A stretch of 64,000 nt of DNA from Agelas oroides (taxonomy: Eukaryota > Porifera > Demospongiae > Agelasida > Agelasidae), in the NCBI GenBank assembly GCA_949130485.1, contig OX422183.1, forward strand, positions 186,001-250,000, in the 5' to 3' direction. Position numbers and translations under genes: made by a program. The notes under the pieces were generated by a model. It was not told where the DNA came from. It saw only the letters and a program-made list of their open reading frames with translations, and ran no database searches. Shown piece after piece: positions 9,901-21,195 of this stretch. Within the stretch, counting starts at the first letter, position 1; each line of letters begins with the position of its first letter.

Positions 9901-12900
9901 ACCATTATGCATTATGTCCTCAACCAAAGCAGCTGGCACTGCCACACCTCCTACCATCCATCAAGCATGCTCACAACCACCTCAACTCACACCTGGCCCT
10001 ACCCCATCCACACCTGTTCCTCTAGATCTTCCATCAGAAACAGGTCCTCAGCATCCATCACCTTTGGCCACTGCTATGACCTCATCCCCTCAATACGCAG
10101 AGCAACAACATCCTCCCTCCTCCCTTATCTCTGACCACCCCACTCCTTCTCCAGATCCAGAGATGCCATCAACCACACAACTTGCCACTGTGACCACACC
10201 CCCTCATAATTCAGCACAGGAAAAAACAGGTATAAACCGAATTGTTCTGATGGTTGCTATAGAGTGTGGCTGTTGACTTTGTTTCTTTATGCCTCTATTC
10301 CTTGCAGTTTTACTTGACGAGCAATCAGTTGAACAAAGAATGAAGGAGCTAGAAGAAAGTTTCAGTGATCTTGTTGATCAGGCCTACAAAGCACTCTTAG
10401 AGGGAAGGGTTAACAAGGATGTGCATTCCTTTCGCTCCATTTTTCTGTCACTTAATGTTTCTCGAAAACATTTACACCAAAAATTCATTCAGGACAATCT
10501 GAAAATTGATGAAGAAACAACATTCGATGACCTCTGGACGAAGCTGGCTTTCTATTGGAACTTCCTGAACTTTGACCTTTTGGAGCATGTCATCAACAAG
10601 TTTAGGATTGAAAACCTCAAACACAGGATGGAATCCTACAAAGATGATCTCCAGTCCTTTCGAAAGGCCACCAGGCTGTGTGTTTTTGTAAACTGCTGGC
10701 CACTGAATGGTGAAATCCCCCCCGAGACTGAATTCCGAGAGTTTGTTACCAAGATTAAACTTGACTGGGAAAACTGCACCCTGGAAGACATTGAGACGAA
10801 AAAGAGAGTCTTCATCCGCAAATTTCTCCTGCCTGAGTATGCCCTTCAACCTGGAGAAATAAAAAAAGGCTGTATTGCCATCACTTGGCTCGTACCAGCA
10901 CCATTTGTGAACGCTTTACAGGAAGCTGTTAAAACTACCAGCAGTGATTTCTTCCTGGAACATAAAATTGAAACAATTACAATTGATAGAAAAGTCTGTC
11001 ATCCCTCTCCTTCCAGGAAACATGTTGATTACCCGAAAGAACAGTTCACCTCTCACAGCATAGGAGAAGCACAAAGAGAGAAATCTCCATTGGGCGTTCT
11101 TCCTAAAAAGCTTCAGTCCTTCGAATCGCCCACAAGTGAGGAACAACCACCCCCTAAAAGGATGAGACTTGCAGAAGAGATCCTCTCTGGCCAGTCCATG
11201 AGTATGGTTCCTTCTGAGAAGCTTAGCATCCACCCAGGTGATGTCCATGGGGAAAAATCAACACCCAGTTTTCTCAAGCAAACATTTGGCATACAAGTGC
11301 CACCTAAGCCCTTGCATAAAATGCGACACACCTCTGGGACTGACACTCCCACACCAGATGAAATGGAGGCTCTCTCGGAAGAGTTCCCAAAGCCTCACAC
11401 ACATTTAGGTGGTACCATACCCAGAACTGGTTATCGTAGCTCCAGAGTTCCAAGCTCATTTGACATTCCCACACTGGAGGAAATGGAAGAGTTGTCACTA
11501 ATGCCAAAGCCTCACACTCACCTAGGTGGTACGACCACAACCCCTCAACATCCAGCACAAGAACACACAGGTATGCACTTGGTAATAGTTTGGTATTGCT
11601 ATTGAAAGTAACCTTGTTCCCAGGCCCGAAGAGGAGGGGAAAGGGCCTGGTTTCAGCCGTTTGCGCATGAGCTTAATTATCTCTGATTTAACCACATGTT
11701 GATCAGTGGGAGGGTGTTAATGACGCCTTCAAAGTCACATGGTCAATGACGCCTTCAAAGTCACATGGTCAATCAGTGCATGACGTCGCTATCCATCGTA
11801 TCAAACCTGCCTAGCTACTAGCCTGAGTAGCTTTTATCTCAACACTTTGACCAACAACCTTGCACTGTTTATCAATGAAGATCTCTAGCACAAAGGGCAA
11901 ACGGAAGCGCATGGAAGCCCAAGTTACCTCTTGCGATGGTTTTACCGGTAGGTAGCCTCTTCTTCTTGCCAGCTGACTCCACTTTCTGTTTATAGCTTCA
12001 AATCGGCCGCTGGATGAGAACAATCGAGTGAGTTTCTTTGCATGCCATATGCTGCTATGATAAATCTACGGACATTGTAACGCTTAGTATCCATATAGGC
12101 GTCAAGAGCGTACGAAAGTATATCAATAGTATGCGGAGGTGGTGTCACCACGATTAAGCGCATGCGCAAATGGCTGAAACCAGGCTCTTTCTCCTCTTCG
12201 GGCCTGGGAACCAGGCTATATTGAAAGTGTCATTGTTCTGTGGCATGCTGTGCTGAAAATCATGACTCACCTTCATCTCCTCCTTCCCTTGCCACCACTC
12301 CTCCAGACACATCTCTCACCCCACCACCTACTATGACCACACCCCCTGACCTTCCACCAGTAACAACACACACTTTGGGTATGAAAGTGTTATCGCACCT
12401 GTACTATGTTCCATTTAAAGAGCATACTATTATATGGGTACATAATTTGCTGCATGCACTCTAATACTAAGTATGCTAAAACAATAATTTGTTTGTGACC
12501 TTACATCAAGGTGGCACGCTACCCTGTATTTTCAAGGTCAACAAACCTGGAATCCAAGTTGATAGAATTCTTTGTCTTTGTAAACTTTTAGCACACAGTC
12601 CGTTTTGGGAGTCTTCAACCGTTCACTGTCCGTAAAATTGGGGATTTTCCCCATTTCCTGTCTGCATTGGCATCCAATAATCAGTTTATAATTAAGTTAG
12701 TTAAGATGTGGCCTGGCGGAACTCCTGATGTGGTGGTCGGAACTTTGAAGATAAGCTTAGATCGACTTAAAAAATTTTTTCAAATTTAAAAAACCAAGAA
12801 GGAGTTTAGTAGAGTGCTGTAGTGTCAGTAGCTGTCAGTAGTGCGTAGTGCCTGCTTGTGAAAGCAAGCTTGTGTCTAGAAGCAGCAGAAAGGCTACAGT

Positions 12901-15900
12901 GGCCAAGACTGTACAGGCCCAGGTCTTGCGATTGTATGCCAAGCCTAGTAGGTGGCCGTGGCCCGGTGCTCCGAGTGCTGGGCTGGGCTTTAACTAGAAT
13001 GCGCAATATATCGTTGGTACAACGCTGCCGTATACAAGAAAGCTGAAGAGGGTTTGTGTGTGGAACAGAGCCGTGAGTTGTTTAGCGACATAATGGGGAG
13101 AGGTGGGGCTAGTAATGCTTGCTTCCACTCGTGAATGAGCCCCTCCCCGTAGACAAGCTGTGAATTTTTTGAAATGTGCATTCATTTTGGTGCAGTCAAA
13201 GTTGTCCATTCCAAGAGGAGTGACAAACATGAGTCTAGCCTGACTTTGAGAGTAGCTCTGAGCAAAAGCTAACATAGATTGCTTTGAGATACATTGGTGG
13301 TTAGGATGCTACCTACAGTGAACATGTAGATGCGTCCATCGAGTGGCAATTTTGGGGTTCATGAATATATTAATAAGCTAGTAAAACCCTTTTTAAAATT
13401 AGGCAAAGCAAGATTGCCCTAAAGCAAACCCTAACCCTGAAACTAGGAGTAACCCTGGTCCTGACTGTAACCCAAGTTTGTTTTCGTTAACCTCCGCCGA
13501 GTGACAGGTGTGCCACCTTAAATGGATCGTGGTAAACTCCTGCATGGAATAGAATTTTACGTACTGTCATGATGGAATCACAAATGCATTGGATAATATA
13601 GTACATGTATAGGTGGATAGGAAATACAGGTACTATGTACAGTACTTGTGTATGAAAGTATGGTCATATCTGAGCTTTACTATACATTCCATTTAAAGAG
13701 CATGCTATTACATTGTGTGTTACAAGGCTAGTTACTCCCCCAAAGATGAGAAATCACGTAAATGAATAGATACGTTATTACATAGGCCAGATAAAATGTG
13801 GGACATCCAATGTATATTCATTAGTTCCATGTTGTACCTACCCCGTGAAAATCTTTCAATATGATCCTTCTCAATCTGCAGGTCAACAGCTCAGTGTCAA
13901 TGACTTGCCTGTGGTAATGGAAGAGTTGAACGATATCCGTGCGAAATGGTACGATATTGGTTTGCAGCTACATGTGAGTGTTGGTACACTGGATGCCATC
14001 AAGGAACAGTATGATGACCGCTCACATTGTCTGAGAGAAACTCTTAAGACATGGCTGAAAACCTGTCCCTCACTCCCTACATGGAAGAACATTGTAGACG
14101 CCCTAAGAAGCAGCACTGTTGGTGAAGTCAGGCTGGCTGCTGACCTGGAACAGAAGTACTGCTCAACGCAAGACAGTAGTGTTGCTTCCACCCACCATCA
14201 TGCACTACCAGTACCCCCATCACAAGATGACACCCAGATAACTTTACCACAACAGTCTCAGTCACAAGCTCATGCACCGCCAGTACCACCTGTGTCTCCA
14301 TCACAAGCTGACACCCAGATGACACCTCTGCCACCTCAGTCTACCATCCCTCCTACACAGCCACCAGTGCTTGCCTACTCTGGGACACCACCCTCCCAAC
14401 CCCCATCATGGTCTGTCCCTTACTACTACTCACCACATGCCAGCTACCCATTGCCCACTCCATTCCCACTCACTCCACCCCCACCTGGAGTAACTACTGC
14501 CTCAGTTCAAACAGTCACACCAACCTCATCCAGACCTCTCCTGCCATCAGTACCTGCACAGCCAACTACCCCCCAGCATTTGCCTTCTTCTGAGAAAATG
14601 CAGCTACTTGGTAAACATTCAGCTAATACCCAGGCTGAGACATCATCCAGCAAACGCCAACGAAATTTGTACACCTCTGACACACTTTCAGTTGGCTGGA
14701 AGCCTGATTCATCTGGAGCAGCTACCTTTGTTCATCCGTCATACTCACAACCCTCTCAAGTCACACCTCTCTCATCTAGACCTCTCCTGTCATCACTACC
14801 TGCACCGCCGACTACCCCCCAGTTTCCAACTGCATTCCCTCAGTACCCATCTCCGCCCTCCCTTACCACCATTCCTCCAGACACATCGTCCATCCAACTC
14901 CTGGCTACTGTGACCACACCCCCTGACCTTCCTCTACCAGTAACAGCACACAGTTTGGGTATGAAAGTGTTATTGCATGAGATAGTATGATATTCTGATA
15001 AAATTATGTTCCATTTAAAGAGCATACTATTATTACATGCTGCATGCACTCTAATACTAAGTATGCTAAAACAATAATTTGTTTGTGACCTTACATTAAA
15101 CTCCTGCATGGAATGGATCGTGGTAAACTACTGCATGGAATGGATCGTGGTAAACTCCTGCATGGAATGGATCATGGTAAACTCCTGCATGGAATGGATC
15201 GTGGTAAACTACTGCATGGAATGGATCGTGGTAAACTCCTGCATGGAATGGATCGTGGTAAACTCCTGCATGGAATGGATCGTGGTAAACTCCTGCATGG
15301 AATGGAATTTCACATACAGTGAGATCGAATCACAAATGCATTGAACCTGGATAATATACTACATGTATAGGTGGATAGGAAATGCAGGTTACTATGTACA
15401 GTACTTGTGTATGAAAGTATGACCATATCTGAGCTTTACTATACATTCCATTTAAAGAGCATGCTATTGCATTGTGTGTTGCTACATGTAGTGCCTGTCT
15501 AGCCATAATACCAGTTTACAATGAATCTCATTACTCATTCAGGTCCCACAAGGCCACATACTGTTGAGGAACAAGTCCAATACTTTGAAAGTACATTTGG
15601 CAATCTCGTTGACAAAGCTTGCGGAGAAGTGAAGGGAAAAGTTGAACCCCATATCTTGCTTTCCCGTGTCACATGCCTTCCAGTCTCAGCCCACCCTCAG
15701 CACCGAAGCTTCATTGAAGAAAAGCTGACAAACATTACACCACCAGTAACATTTGCAAAGATCTGGTCAATTCTGAACCTCTACTGGGACTTTCTAAACT
15801 ACGGACTCTTGCAACATGTCATCAATCATTGTGGAAGTGAAGCTTTGAAACAGCAGATGCAGGACTATGTTGATCAACTCTCCGCATTCAAGAAAAGGAC

Positions 15901-18853
15901 TCGACTTTGTGACTTCATCGAGAGCTGGCCATGTAGAGATGATGGACCACCAGAAGACCGTCTCAGGAAAATGGTTGTCAAAATGCAGAAAGAATGGTCC
16001 CAGTGCACACTACAAGATGTGGAGTCGTTCAAGAAAGCTCTTGTTCACAAGTTCTTTCTACCAGAAGTTGACATTCTCCTCCAAAAAGTAGAGAGGGGGT
16101 ATGTCTGTGTCACATGGCTCACCTCTCCCTCCATTGCCACACTGCTGCAGCAGAACCTGGAAAACATTGAGACAGAGTTCTTCAAGAAACATGACATCGA
16201 TGCAGTAACCATTGATGGTCAAGATGTCTACCTCACTCCTGTCAAAAAGTACAGTGACTACCTGAGGGATCTGTACAACTCTGAGCAGCGTCCAGTGGGC
16301 ATTGGCCCTCCCACCCCAGCAGAAAAACTCCTCCCCTTCAAACTAGCCAGGATTGAGAAAGAGAGAGTCAGCATAGATGAGTTCACAAGACGGTACTTAC
16401 GAGGAGATATGGACGATGTCGGTTCCCTTGGCACTGAGGTTTACAAAAAATCTCCAATCAAATTTGAAGAAGTTGGCAAACTCTCAAGTCATCACCAACA
16501 GAAGCTGATTCTGATAGAGGGAGCCCCTGGTGTGGGCAAGACAACCTTCAGCTGGGAGTTCTGCAGAAAGTGGGGCAAAGGTGAGATTCTGCCAGACTAT
16601 TCCCTGCTCCTCCTCCTCCCACTGCGAGACAACAACCTGAAAGAGGCCAAGACCCTCTCAGACCTCTTCTACCACCCAAACTCAGAGCTCCAGCAGGCAG
16701 TGGTCCAGGAGATCACCAACAACCAGGGCAAGGGAGTGGCCATCTGGCTGGAGGCGTGGGACGAGCTAGATCATAAACCTCAAGAGAACGCAGAAGGCTC
16801 TGTGTTCCTCGACCTCATCCATGGTGGAATCCTATCCCTTGCGACTGTGTTCATTACAAGCAGACCCTGGGCCAGTGAGCATCTTAGAGAGAACTGTGGA
16901 GATCGAATCACCCAGCATGTGGAGATCCTGACATCTGCAAAAGACCAGATTGAACATTACATCAGCAAAGCTGAAGCTGAAGCACAGCCTAGTTCATTTG
17001 CTGCCAAATTCACTGACTACCTCTCATCTAATCCTGTAATCAGGGCAGCCATGTACACGCCCGTCACAGCAAAGATGGCAGCAGAAGTGTTCAGCTGGAG
17101 CCAGCACACTGAGTCATCCCCTCCCACCACTATAACTGAACTCTTTACCGCCTTTACCCTCAAGACCCTGGTAGACCATCTTTCAACACACCCAGTGCAC
17201 CAGAAACAGCAGTTGAAGGTGACCACCTTCAGTGACCTCCCCACAGATGTGTACAAGCAATTCCAGGACCTGTGCAGAATAGCCTATGAGGGTATACTGA
17301 ACAGGCAACAGCTGGTTTTCTCTGCCGCTGACCTTCCCACTGGGTTTGCCTCCCTTGGCCTGATGCAGGAGGTCCCTCAACTGTACACTGAGGGTAGAGC
17401 CTCCTCCTACCACTTCATCCACTTGACCCTTCAGGAATACTTGGCCGCCGTCCACATCTCACAACTCCCTGCACATGAGCAGACAAGACTGTTTCAAGAA
17501 CATGTTAACAGTGGCCACTTCAAAATGACCATGAGATTCTTGGCTGGTCACACAAAGTTAGCAAACATACCTCCTGACATTACGATGGATGATGATACCA
17601 AACTTAACTATTTTCACTTTTGGTTTGAAGCAAAAGACATTTCAATGACTACCAGAACTCTGGGTTCAGATGAGATGCATATCAGGTCACGCTACTCCTG
17701 GACTCCACTGGACTACTATGTGACAGGCCATGCCATCTCTCATTTCAACTGTCCCTGGAGACTGAACTTTTTCAACACTTCCATTGATGATGAGAAGTTT
17801 GAACTGTTTTGCCAGGGATGCGCTGTCCCTGGGGGAACTGGATGCAGGGGGCACATCTCAGATGCTCAGTTCAGTTACAATGACCTCACCTCCAAAAGCA
17901 TACAGTCATTTGTAAACATCCCCCCACACATCCTACAGGACATGAGAGTGCTAGACCTGAGTTACAACAAACTGGATGGGAGTGCATGTGACCTGCTGGC
18001 CAAGGTAGTACCATCAATGTCCAGGTTAGAGGAGCTTTGGCTCAGTGGCAACCCAATAGGAAGTGGTGGTACTGTGAAGGTGATCAAGGCACTCTGTGGC
18101 AGTGGAGTGAAACTACTGTGGCTGCACAACACTGGGATTGGTGAGCCAGACTGTGAGGCTGTGTGTGAACTACTGAAATCAAGTCACTCACTTCAACACC
18201 TTCACATTCACCTGAACAACTTGTCCTCAGAGAGTGTAGCCAGCATCATCACTGGACTCAGTCACAACAGTTCTCTGACATTCCTGCAAATTTCAAACTC
18301 TCACTTTAGCATGGCAAATGTGGACAGTTTAGCATCAGTACTCAAAGACCACTCCAAGTGCACACTGACAGAGTTGTACTTGCGAGACTGCCACATCAGC
18401 AGTGAAGGTGGTGTGAAACTGGCAGCTGCACTCTGCATGAACACTACACTTGAACGCCTGGACTTGAGCCATAACCCCATTGGAGAGCATGTAGAGGGAG
18501 CAACTGCAGTAGCCAAAATATTAGCAGACAACAAAACACTGACAGAGTTGTACTTGCAAGACTGCCACATCAGCAGTGAAGGTGCAGTGAAACTGGCAGC
18601 TGCACTCTGCAAGAACTTAACTCTGAAACATCTGTACCTGGATCGTAACCCCATTGGTGTGGAGGGAGCCTCCTCAATGTCAGACATGTTACAACACAAC
18701 ACATCACTGGAGCACCTCCACCTGCGTGATAACTCAGTTGGGGAAGAGGGGGTTCACCAGCTCATTAACAGCCTCAAACACAACCAGACATTGAGTACAC
18801 TGTGGCTGCCAGAGAAGTACAAGTCAGAAACCAGTGACCACAGAATACAATAG
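6980..18853 (+). CDS. NOD-like receptor: 2A-like / DEATH / module / DEATH / module / NACHT / LRR
   Basis: Gene model from splice signals: 6980-7475, 8443-8850, 8933-9025, about 9933-10229, 10308-11570, about 12240-12378, 13882-14958, 15543-18853. Every junction whose phase could be checked is phase 1; the starts of exons 4 and 6 are uncertain. Exon 1 ends in a hydrophobic stretch and GDIETNPGP. Exons 2 and 7 carry DEATH domains (WYHLGLQLQV, WYDIGLQLHVSVGTLD); exon 4 starts near a DEATH-like end (LEQKYC). Pro/Ser/Thr-rich linkers follow. Exons 5 and 8 share an unnamed module (YWNFLNFDLLEHVI, YWDFLNYGLLQHVI). Exon 8 then has NACHT: Walker A GAPGVGKTT, WLEAWDELD as Walker B, TSRPW, then HLTLQEYLAA, and at least seven RI-type LRRs. 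Roughly 2,360 residues. Known role of the family: cytosolic sensing with oligomerisation through NACHT and signalling through DEATH. A pyrimidine-rich CTTTCCTTCAG directly precedes the first ATG, so an upstream exon may exist. Two adjacent genes rather than one remain possible. Confidence 0.8.
7445..7471 (+). other. 2A-like ribosome-skipping motif GDIETNPGP
   Basis: The nine codons encode GDIETNPGP, an exact match to the D-[VI]-E-x-N-P-G-P consensus of 2A peptides, preceded by the hydrophobic GVVFVLLLLMS. In 2A elements the ribosome fails to join the last Gly and Pro and carries on. Known hosts are RNA viruses, non-LTR retrotransposons and N-terminal signal regions of some echinoderm NLR-like proteins. 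Here it would separate the first exon's product from the DEATH-NACHT protein, which would begin with proline. Activity is inferred from the motif only. Confidence 0.8.
7759..8122. mobile_element. MITE, TAGCCTCG-terminus family, in NLR intron 1
   Basis: Ends TAGCCTCGTTCCCAGGCTC and the inverse of a diverged copy. Internally it shares GCCTGGTAT-TTTTTCTCACGTGAG and its inverted partner with the element at 41526-41922. Flanks share TACTCC, so the duplication is degraded. Confidence 0.7.
9249..9695. mobile_element. Cluster of degraded TAGCCTCG-family MITEs in NLR intron 3
   Basis: Contains two copies of a GTTCCCAGGCCGTTCCCGCC block (about 9255 and 9610), each followed by CAGTTTTTGATCGCTTGCA, and an inverted GCAAGCGATCAAAAACT. 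One element is probably nested in or abutting another. The insertions sit where the upstream part of a duplicated DEATH exon would be expected. Confidence 0.55.
11609..12218. mobile_element. TAGCCTCG-family element in NLR intron 5
   Basis: Left end TAACCTTGTTCCCAGGCCC, right end GGGCCTGGGAACCAGGCTA. Flanked by TATTGAAAG on both sides (11600-11608 and 12219-12227), an 8-9 bp duplication. It contains a direct repeat of AATGACGCCTTCAAAGTCAC near 11720-11770. Confidence 0.7.
12508..13519. mobile_element. Probable 1-kb insertion in NLR intron 6
   Basis: The sequences flanking this block match a continuous stretch around 15097-15115, so the other intron copy lacks it. Its ends are short inverted repeats AAGGTGGCACGC and TGTGCCACCTT. 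No target duplication is clear and there is no coding capacity. Type not assigned. Confidence 0.5.
15104..15310. repeat. 27-bp minisatellite in NLR intron 7
   Basis: About eight copies of a 27-bp unit containing TGCATGGAATGGATCGTGG. The duplicated intron upstream holds a single copy near 13521-13548, so the array grew after the duplication. The unit length is a multiple of three, which makes long but probably meaningless open frames. Confidence 0.9.
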
Positions 18854-18879
18854 CGGCAATAGTGGTGGTAGTGTAACCA

Positions 18880-20450
18880 AAGTACTGTGCAGTATTAGGT
18901 AGTGTAAAGTACCATAATGTGTGCAGTATTAGGTAGTGTAAAGTACCATAATGTGTGCAGTATTAAGTAGTGTAAAGTACCATAATGTGTGCAGTATTTT
19001 GTACAGTAGCTATGTCTCTCATGATCACTGTGCAGTACTTGTTAGTGTGTTTTGTGCTGAAGTTATTTGTTGTAACATCTTCTCATACGTCGTGTATTGT
19101 AGTATCTGATTATCACATTAGCACCCAATCTGGTATCAGACACAATATATGATATAATCTGTTACCTAGGCAACATCTAAGAATGTTGCTCATATCTCGA
19201 GATCTCTTCTACAGTGATGGTAACAGATAGGTTATACAATTAGCACCCACCATGAATCCCAATATTTCCTATTAGCGCCCACTCTGGTATCACTCCCAAT
19301 ATTTCCTATTAGCGCCCACTCTGGTATCACTCCCAATATTTCCTATTAGCGCCCACTCTGGTATCACTCCCAATATTTCCTATTAGCGACCACTCTGGTA
19401 TCGTGGTCAAGCTAGATTAGTAAATCTGTAACACATGCAGTCAAAATGTCTCCAACTAATGACCAATTGTGCTCAACCGACAATATTAATGAACCACCAC
19501 TTCATTACACTGAGAGGGAAACAGAAATCAGAACAAATTCAAAAACTACACACCGTGGTAGTGGGAATATCCATACATCCACTTGTGCCATCAACAGCAA
19601 TACAAAACTAAACTGCAGTGGAAATGTTCCAGCACACAGTTAACTTGGTGCCACCACCGTCTGACAGGCGACAAACTGGGAGGAAATGGTGTGTGTGTAC
19701 ATGTGTCAGTGTGATTGGAGGGTACCCTGGGTATGAGGGAATGCTGCATGCTCTCATGACTACGGACAAGGTAGGAATTCTTGAGCCAAAGGTCCGTGAC
19801 CACCTTACAGTATCTGACATGTCCTCTGACTCTGAAATGTCTGACAATACATGAACACAGACTGTGAGGCACCACCCAACCATTCCATAACCAGTCAGTA
19901 ACTTACCCTGGTGCAGCCCTGTGTAGCTAGAGGTTCACTTAGACAGTATATATATATACATGCATTAGATTGTAACCAGACCTGGGAACAAGTGTGTGTG
20001 TGTGTGAATGTGACTATGCACACACGTTGCGTGTGTGCATGTGTGAGTGTGTGCATGCGTGTGTGTGTGTGTGTGCATGTGTGCGTATTGTGTGTATTGT
20101 GTATGTGAATGACTGAGTTCAAAGTACACTTGTGACGTCACATGACATCATGTGACCATACTACCTTGAGTGGTTTGGTCTGTTTGGTCATGCAGTGCAG
20201 TGTGTTGATGGTGAGTATTGACAATTGACAAAAAAGAAGGAAGGACGGACGAAAGGCAGGATGAAAGGGAGGCGCAGAAGGTGGAGATTAAATTGAGAGG
20301 AAGGAGAGGGTAGAAAGGAGGAAGAAATGGAGGTGGAGAGAGTAGATAACATATCAAGGGAGGGAGTTAAAAACAAATAAAAACGAAGAAGACAAATGGA
20401 AGAGAAATGCGGCTAGAGGGGAGGGATTATAGTGAGGAAATGGTTCACTT
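18880..20450. repeat. Paralogous NLR 3' flank, copy 2, with tandem repeats
   Basis: Follows the NLR stop. It includes three to four units of about 35 bp with GTGCAGTATTAGGTAGTG (18885-19000), and four to five 37-bp units with CCCAATATTTCCTATTAGCG (19253-19395), then a block similar to 440-890 and purine-rich sequence similar to 1550-1790. TG/CA-rich sequence at 19995-20110 replaces part of the exon seen in copy 1. Confidence 0.7.
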
Positions 20451-20811
20451 AACCAGTATATGTATATGCATGTATGTATGCATGTGTGCATGCACTAGCC
20501 TTGTACCCAGGCCTAGGAACGAGTGCATGTGTGGGTGAATGCAACTATGCACACACACACACGTTGTGTGTGTGAGCGTGTGCATGCGTGTGCGTGTGTG
20601 CGTGTGCGTGTGTGCGTGTGTGTGTGTGCGTGTGCATGTGTGTGTGCGTGTGTGTGCATGCTTGCGGGTGTGCATGTGAGTGCCACTTGCAGGTCACATG
20701 ACATCACATGACAGTCATGTGGCCATCCTACCTTGAGTGGTTTGGTCTGTTTGGTCATGCAGTGCAGTGTGTTGATGGTGAGTGAGTGCTGACAATTCAG
20801 GTCCCACCTAC
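20451..20811. repeat. Local duplication with TG-rich core
   Basis: Repeats features of 19960-20230: a CCTGGGAACAAG or CCTAGGAACGAG start, a TG/CA-rich core, then ACTTGCAGGTCACATGACATC or similar and CTACCTTGAGTGGTTTGGTC. It is a tandem duplication of about 450 bp within the downstream flank. Confidence 0.65.
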
Positions 20812-20840
20812 CAATGTACATCTTGAGGGTGTGGTCAATG
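20812..20840 (-). CDS. 29-nt micro-exon, paralogue of the exon at 1254-1415
   Basis: On the minus strand, CTTCTCAG precedes 29 nt encoding IDHTLKMYIG-like residues and a GTAGGT donor follows. Upstream on that strand is a long pyrimidine tract (20845-20990). It corresponds to the first 29 nt of the exon at 1254-1415. Other candidate exons of the same strand are at 21743-21831 (CVFIQRLGGYTDKYGG), about 21393-21420 and 21981-22018 (LVREAGFDIQ and QVREAVFDVQ, both with GTGGGT donors), about 23718-23790 and 23405-23459. I do not recognise the product and cannot connect them with confidence. Confidence 0.3.
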
Positions 20841-20844
20841 CTGA

Positions 20845-21195
20845 GAAGGAGGGAGGTTGCAGGAAGGGGAGGGGAGGGAGGGGAGGGAGGAGGGAGGAAG
20901 GGAGGGACGGGAGGGAAGCTAGGGAGAGAGGGAAGTTAGGGAGAGAGGGAAGTTAGGGAGAGAAGGGAGAAATGGAATGGACAATATCAGAAAAGGATAA
21001 TGAGAAAAAGAGAAAGCAAGATAATAAGTTAGAGAAAGAAGATGGGAGTGAGGAGGAAAGGAGAGGGGAAGAGAAGGGAGGGAGAAGGAACGGAGTGGGA
21101 GGAGAGAGAGAGCAGGGAAAAGATGAAATAATAAAGAGGGAGAACAGACAAAGGGAGGTTGGAAGGAAGAGAGGAGGGAGAGAGGGGAGGGCCCG
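20845..21195. repeat. Purine-rich GGGA/GGAGA tract
   Basis: Plus-strand purine tract, with GTTAGGGAGAGAGGGAA units at 20911-20960. It lies upstream of a minus-strand acceptor. Confidence 0.8.

Noticed and set aside
13405..13480. Telomere-like AACCCTAACCCT sequence
   Set aside because: Only two units, inside an intronic insertion; too short for a telomeric array.
15108..15344. Open frame with repeated MEWIVVN residues
   Set aside because: It is a translation of the 27-bp minisatellite in an NLR intron; the homologous intron has one unit only.
19591..19883. Minus-strand frames with SESEDMSDTVRWSRTFGSR
   Set aside because: The homologous region at 700-880 is interrupted by stops and indels, so coding is not conserved between copies.
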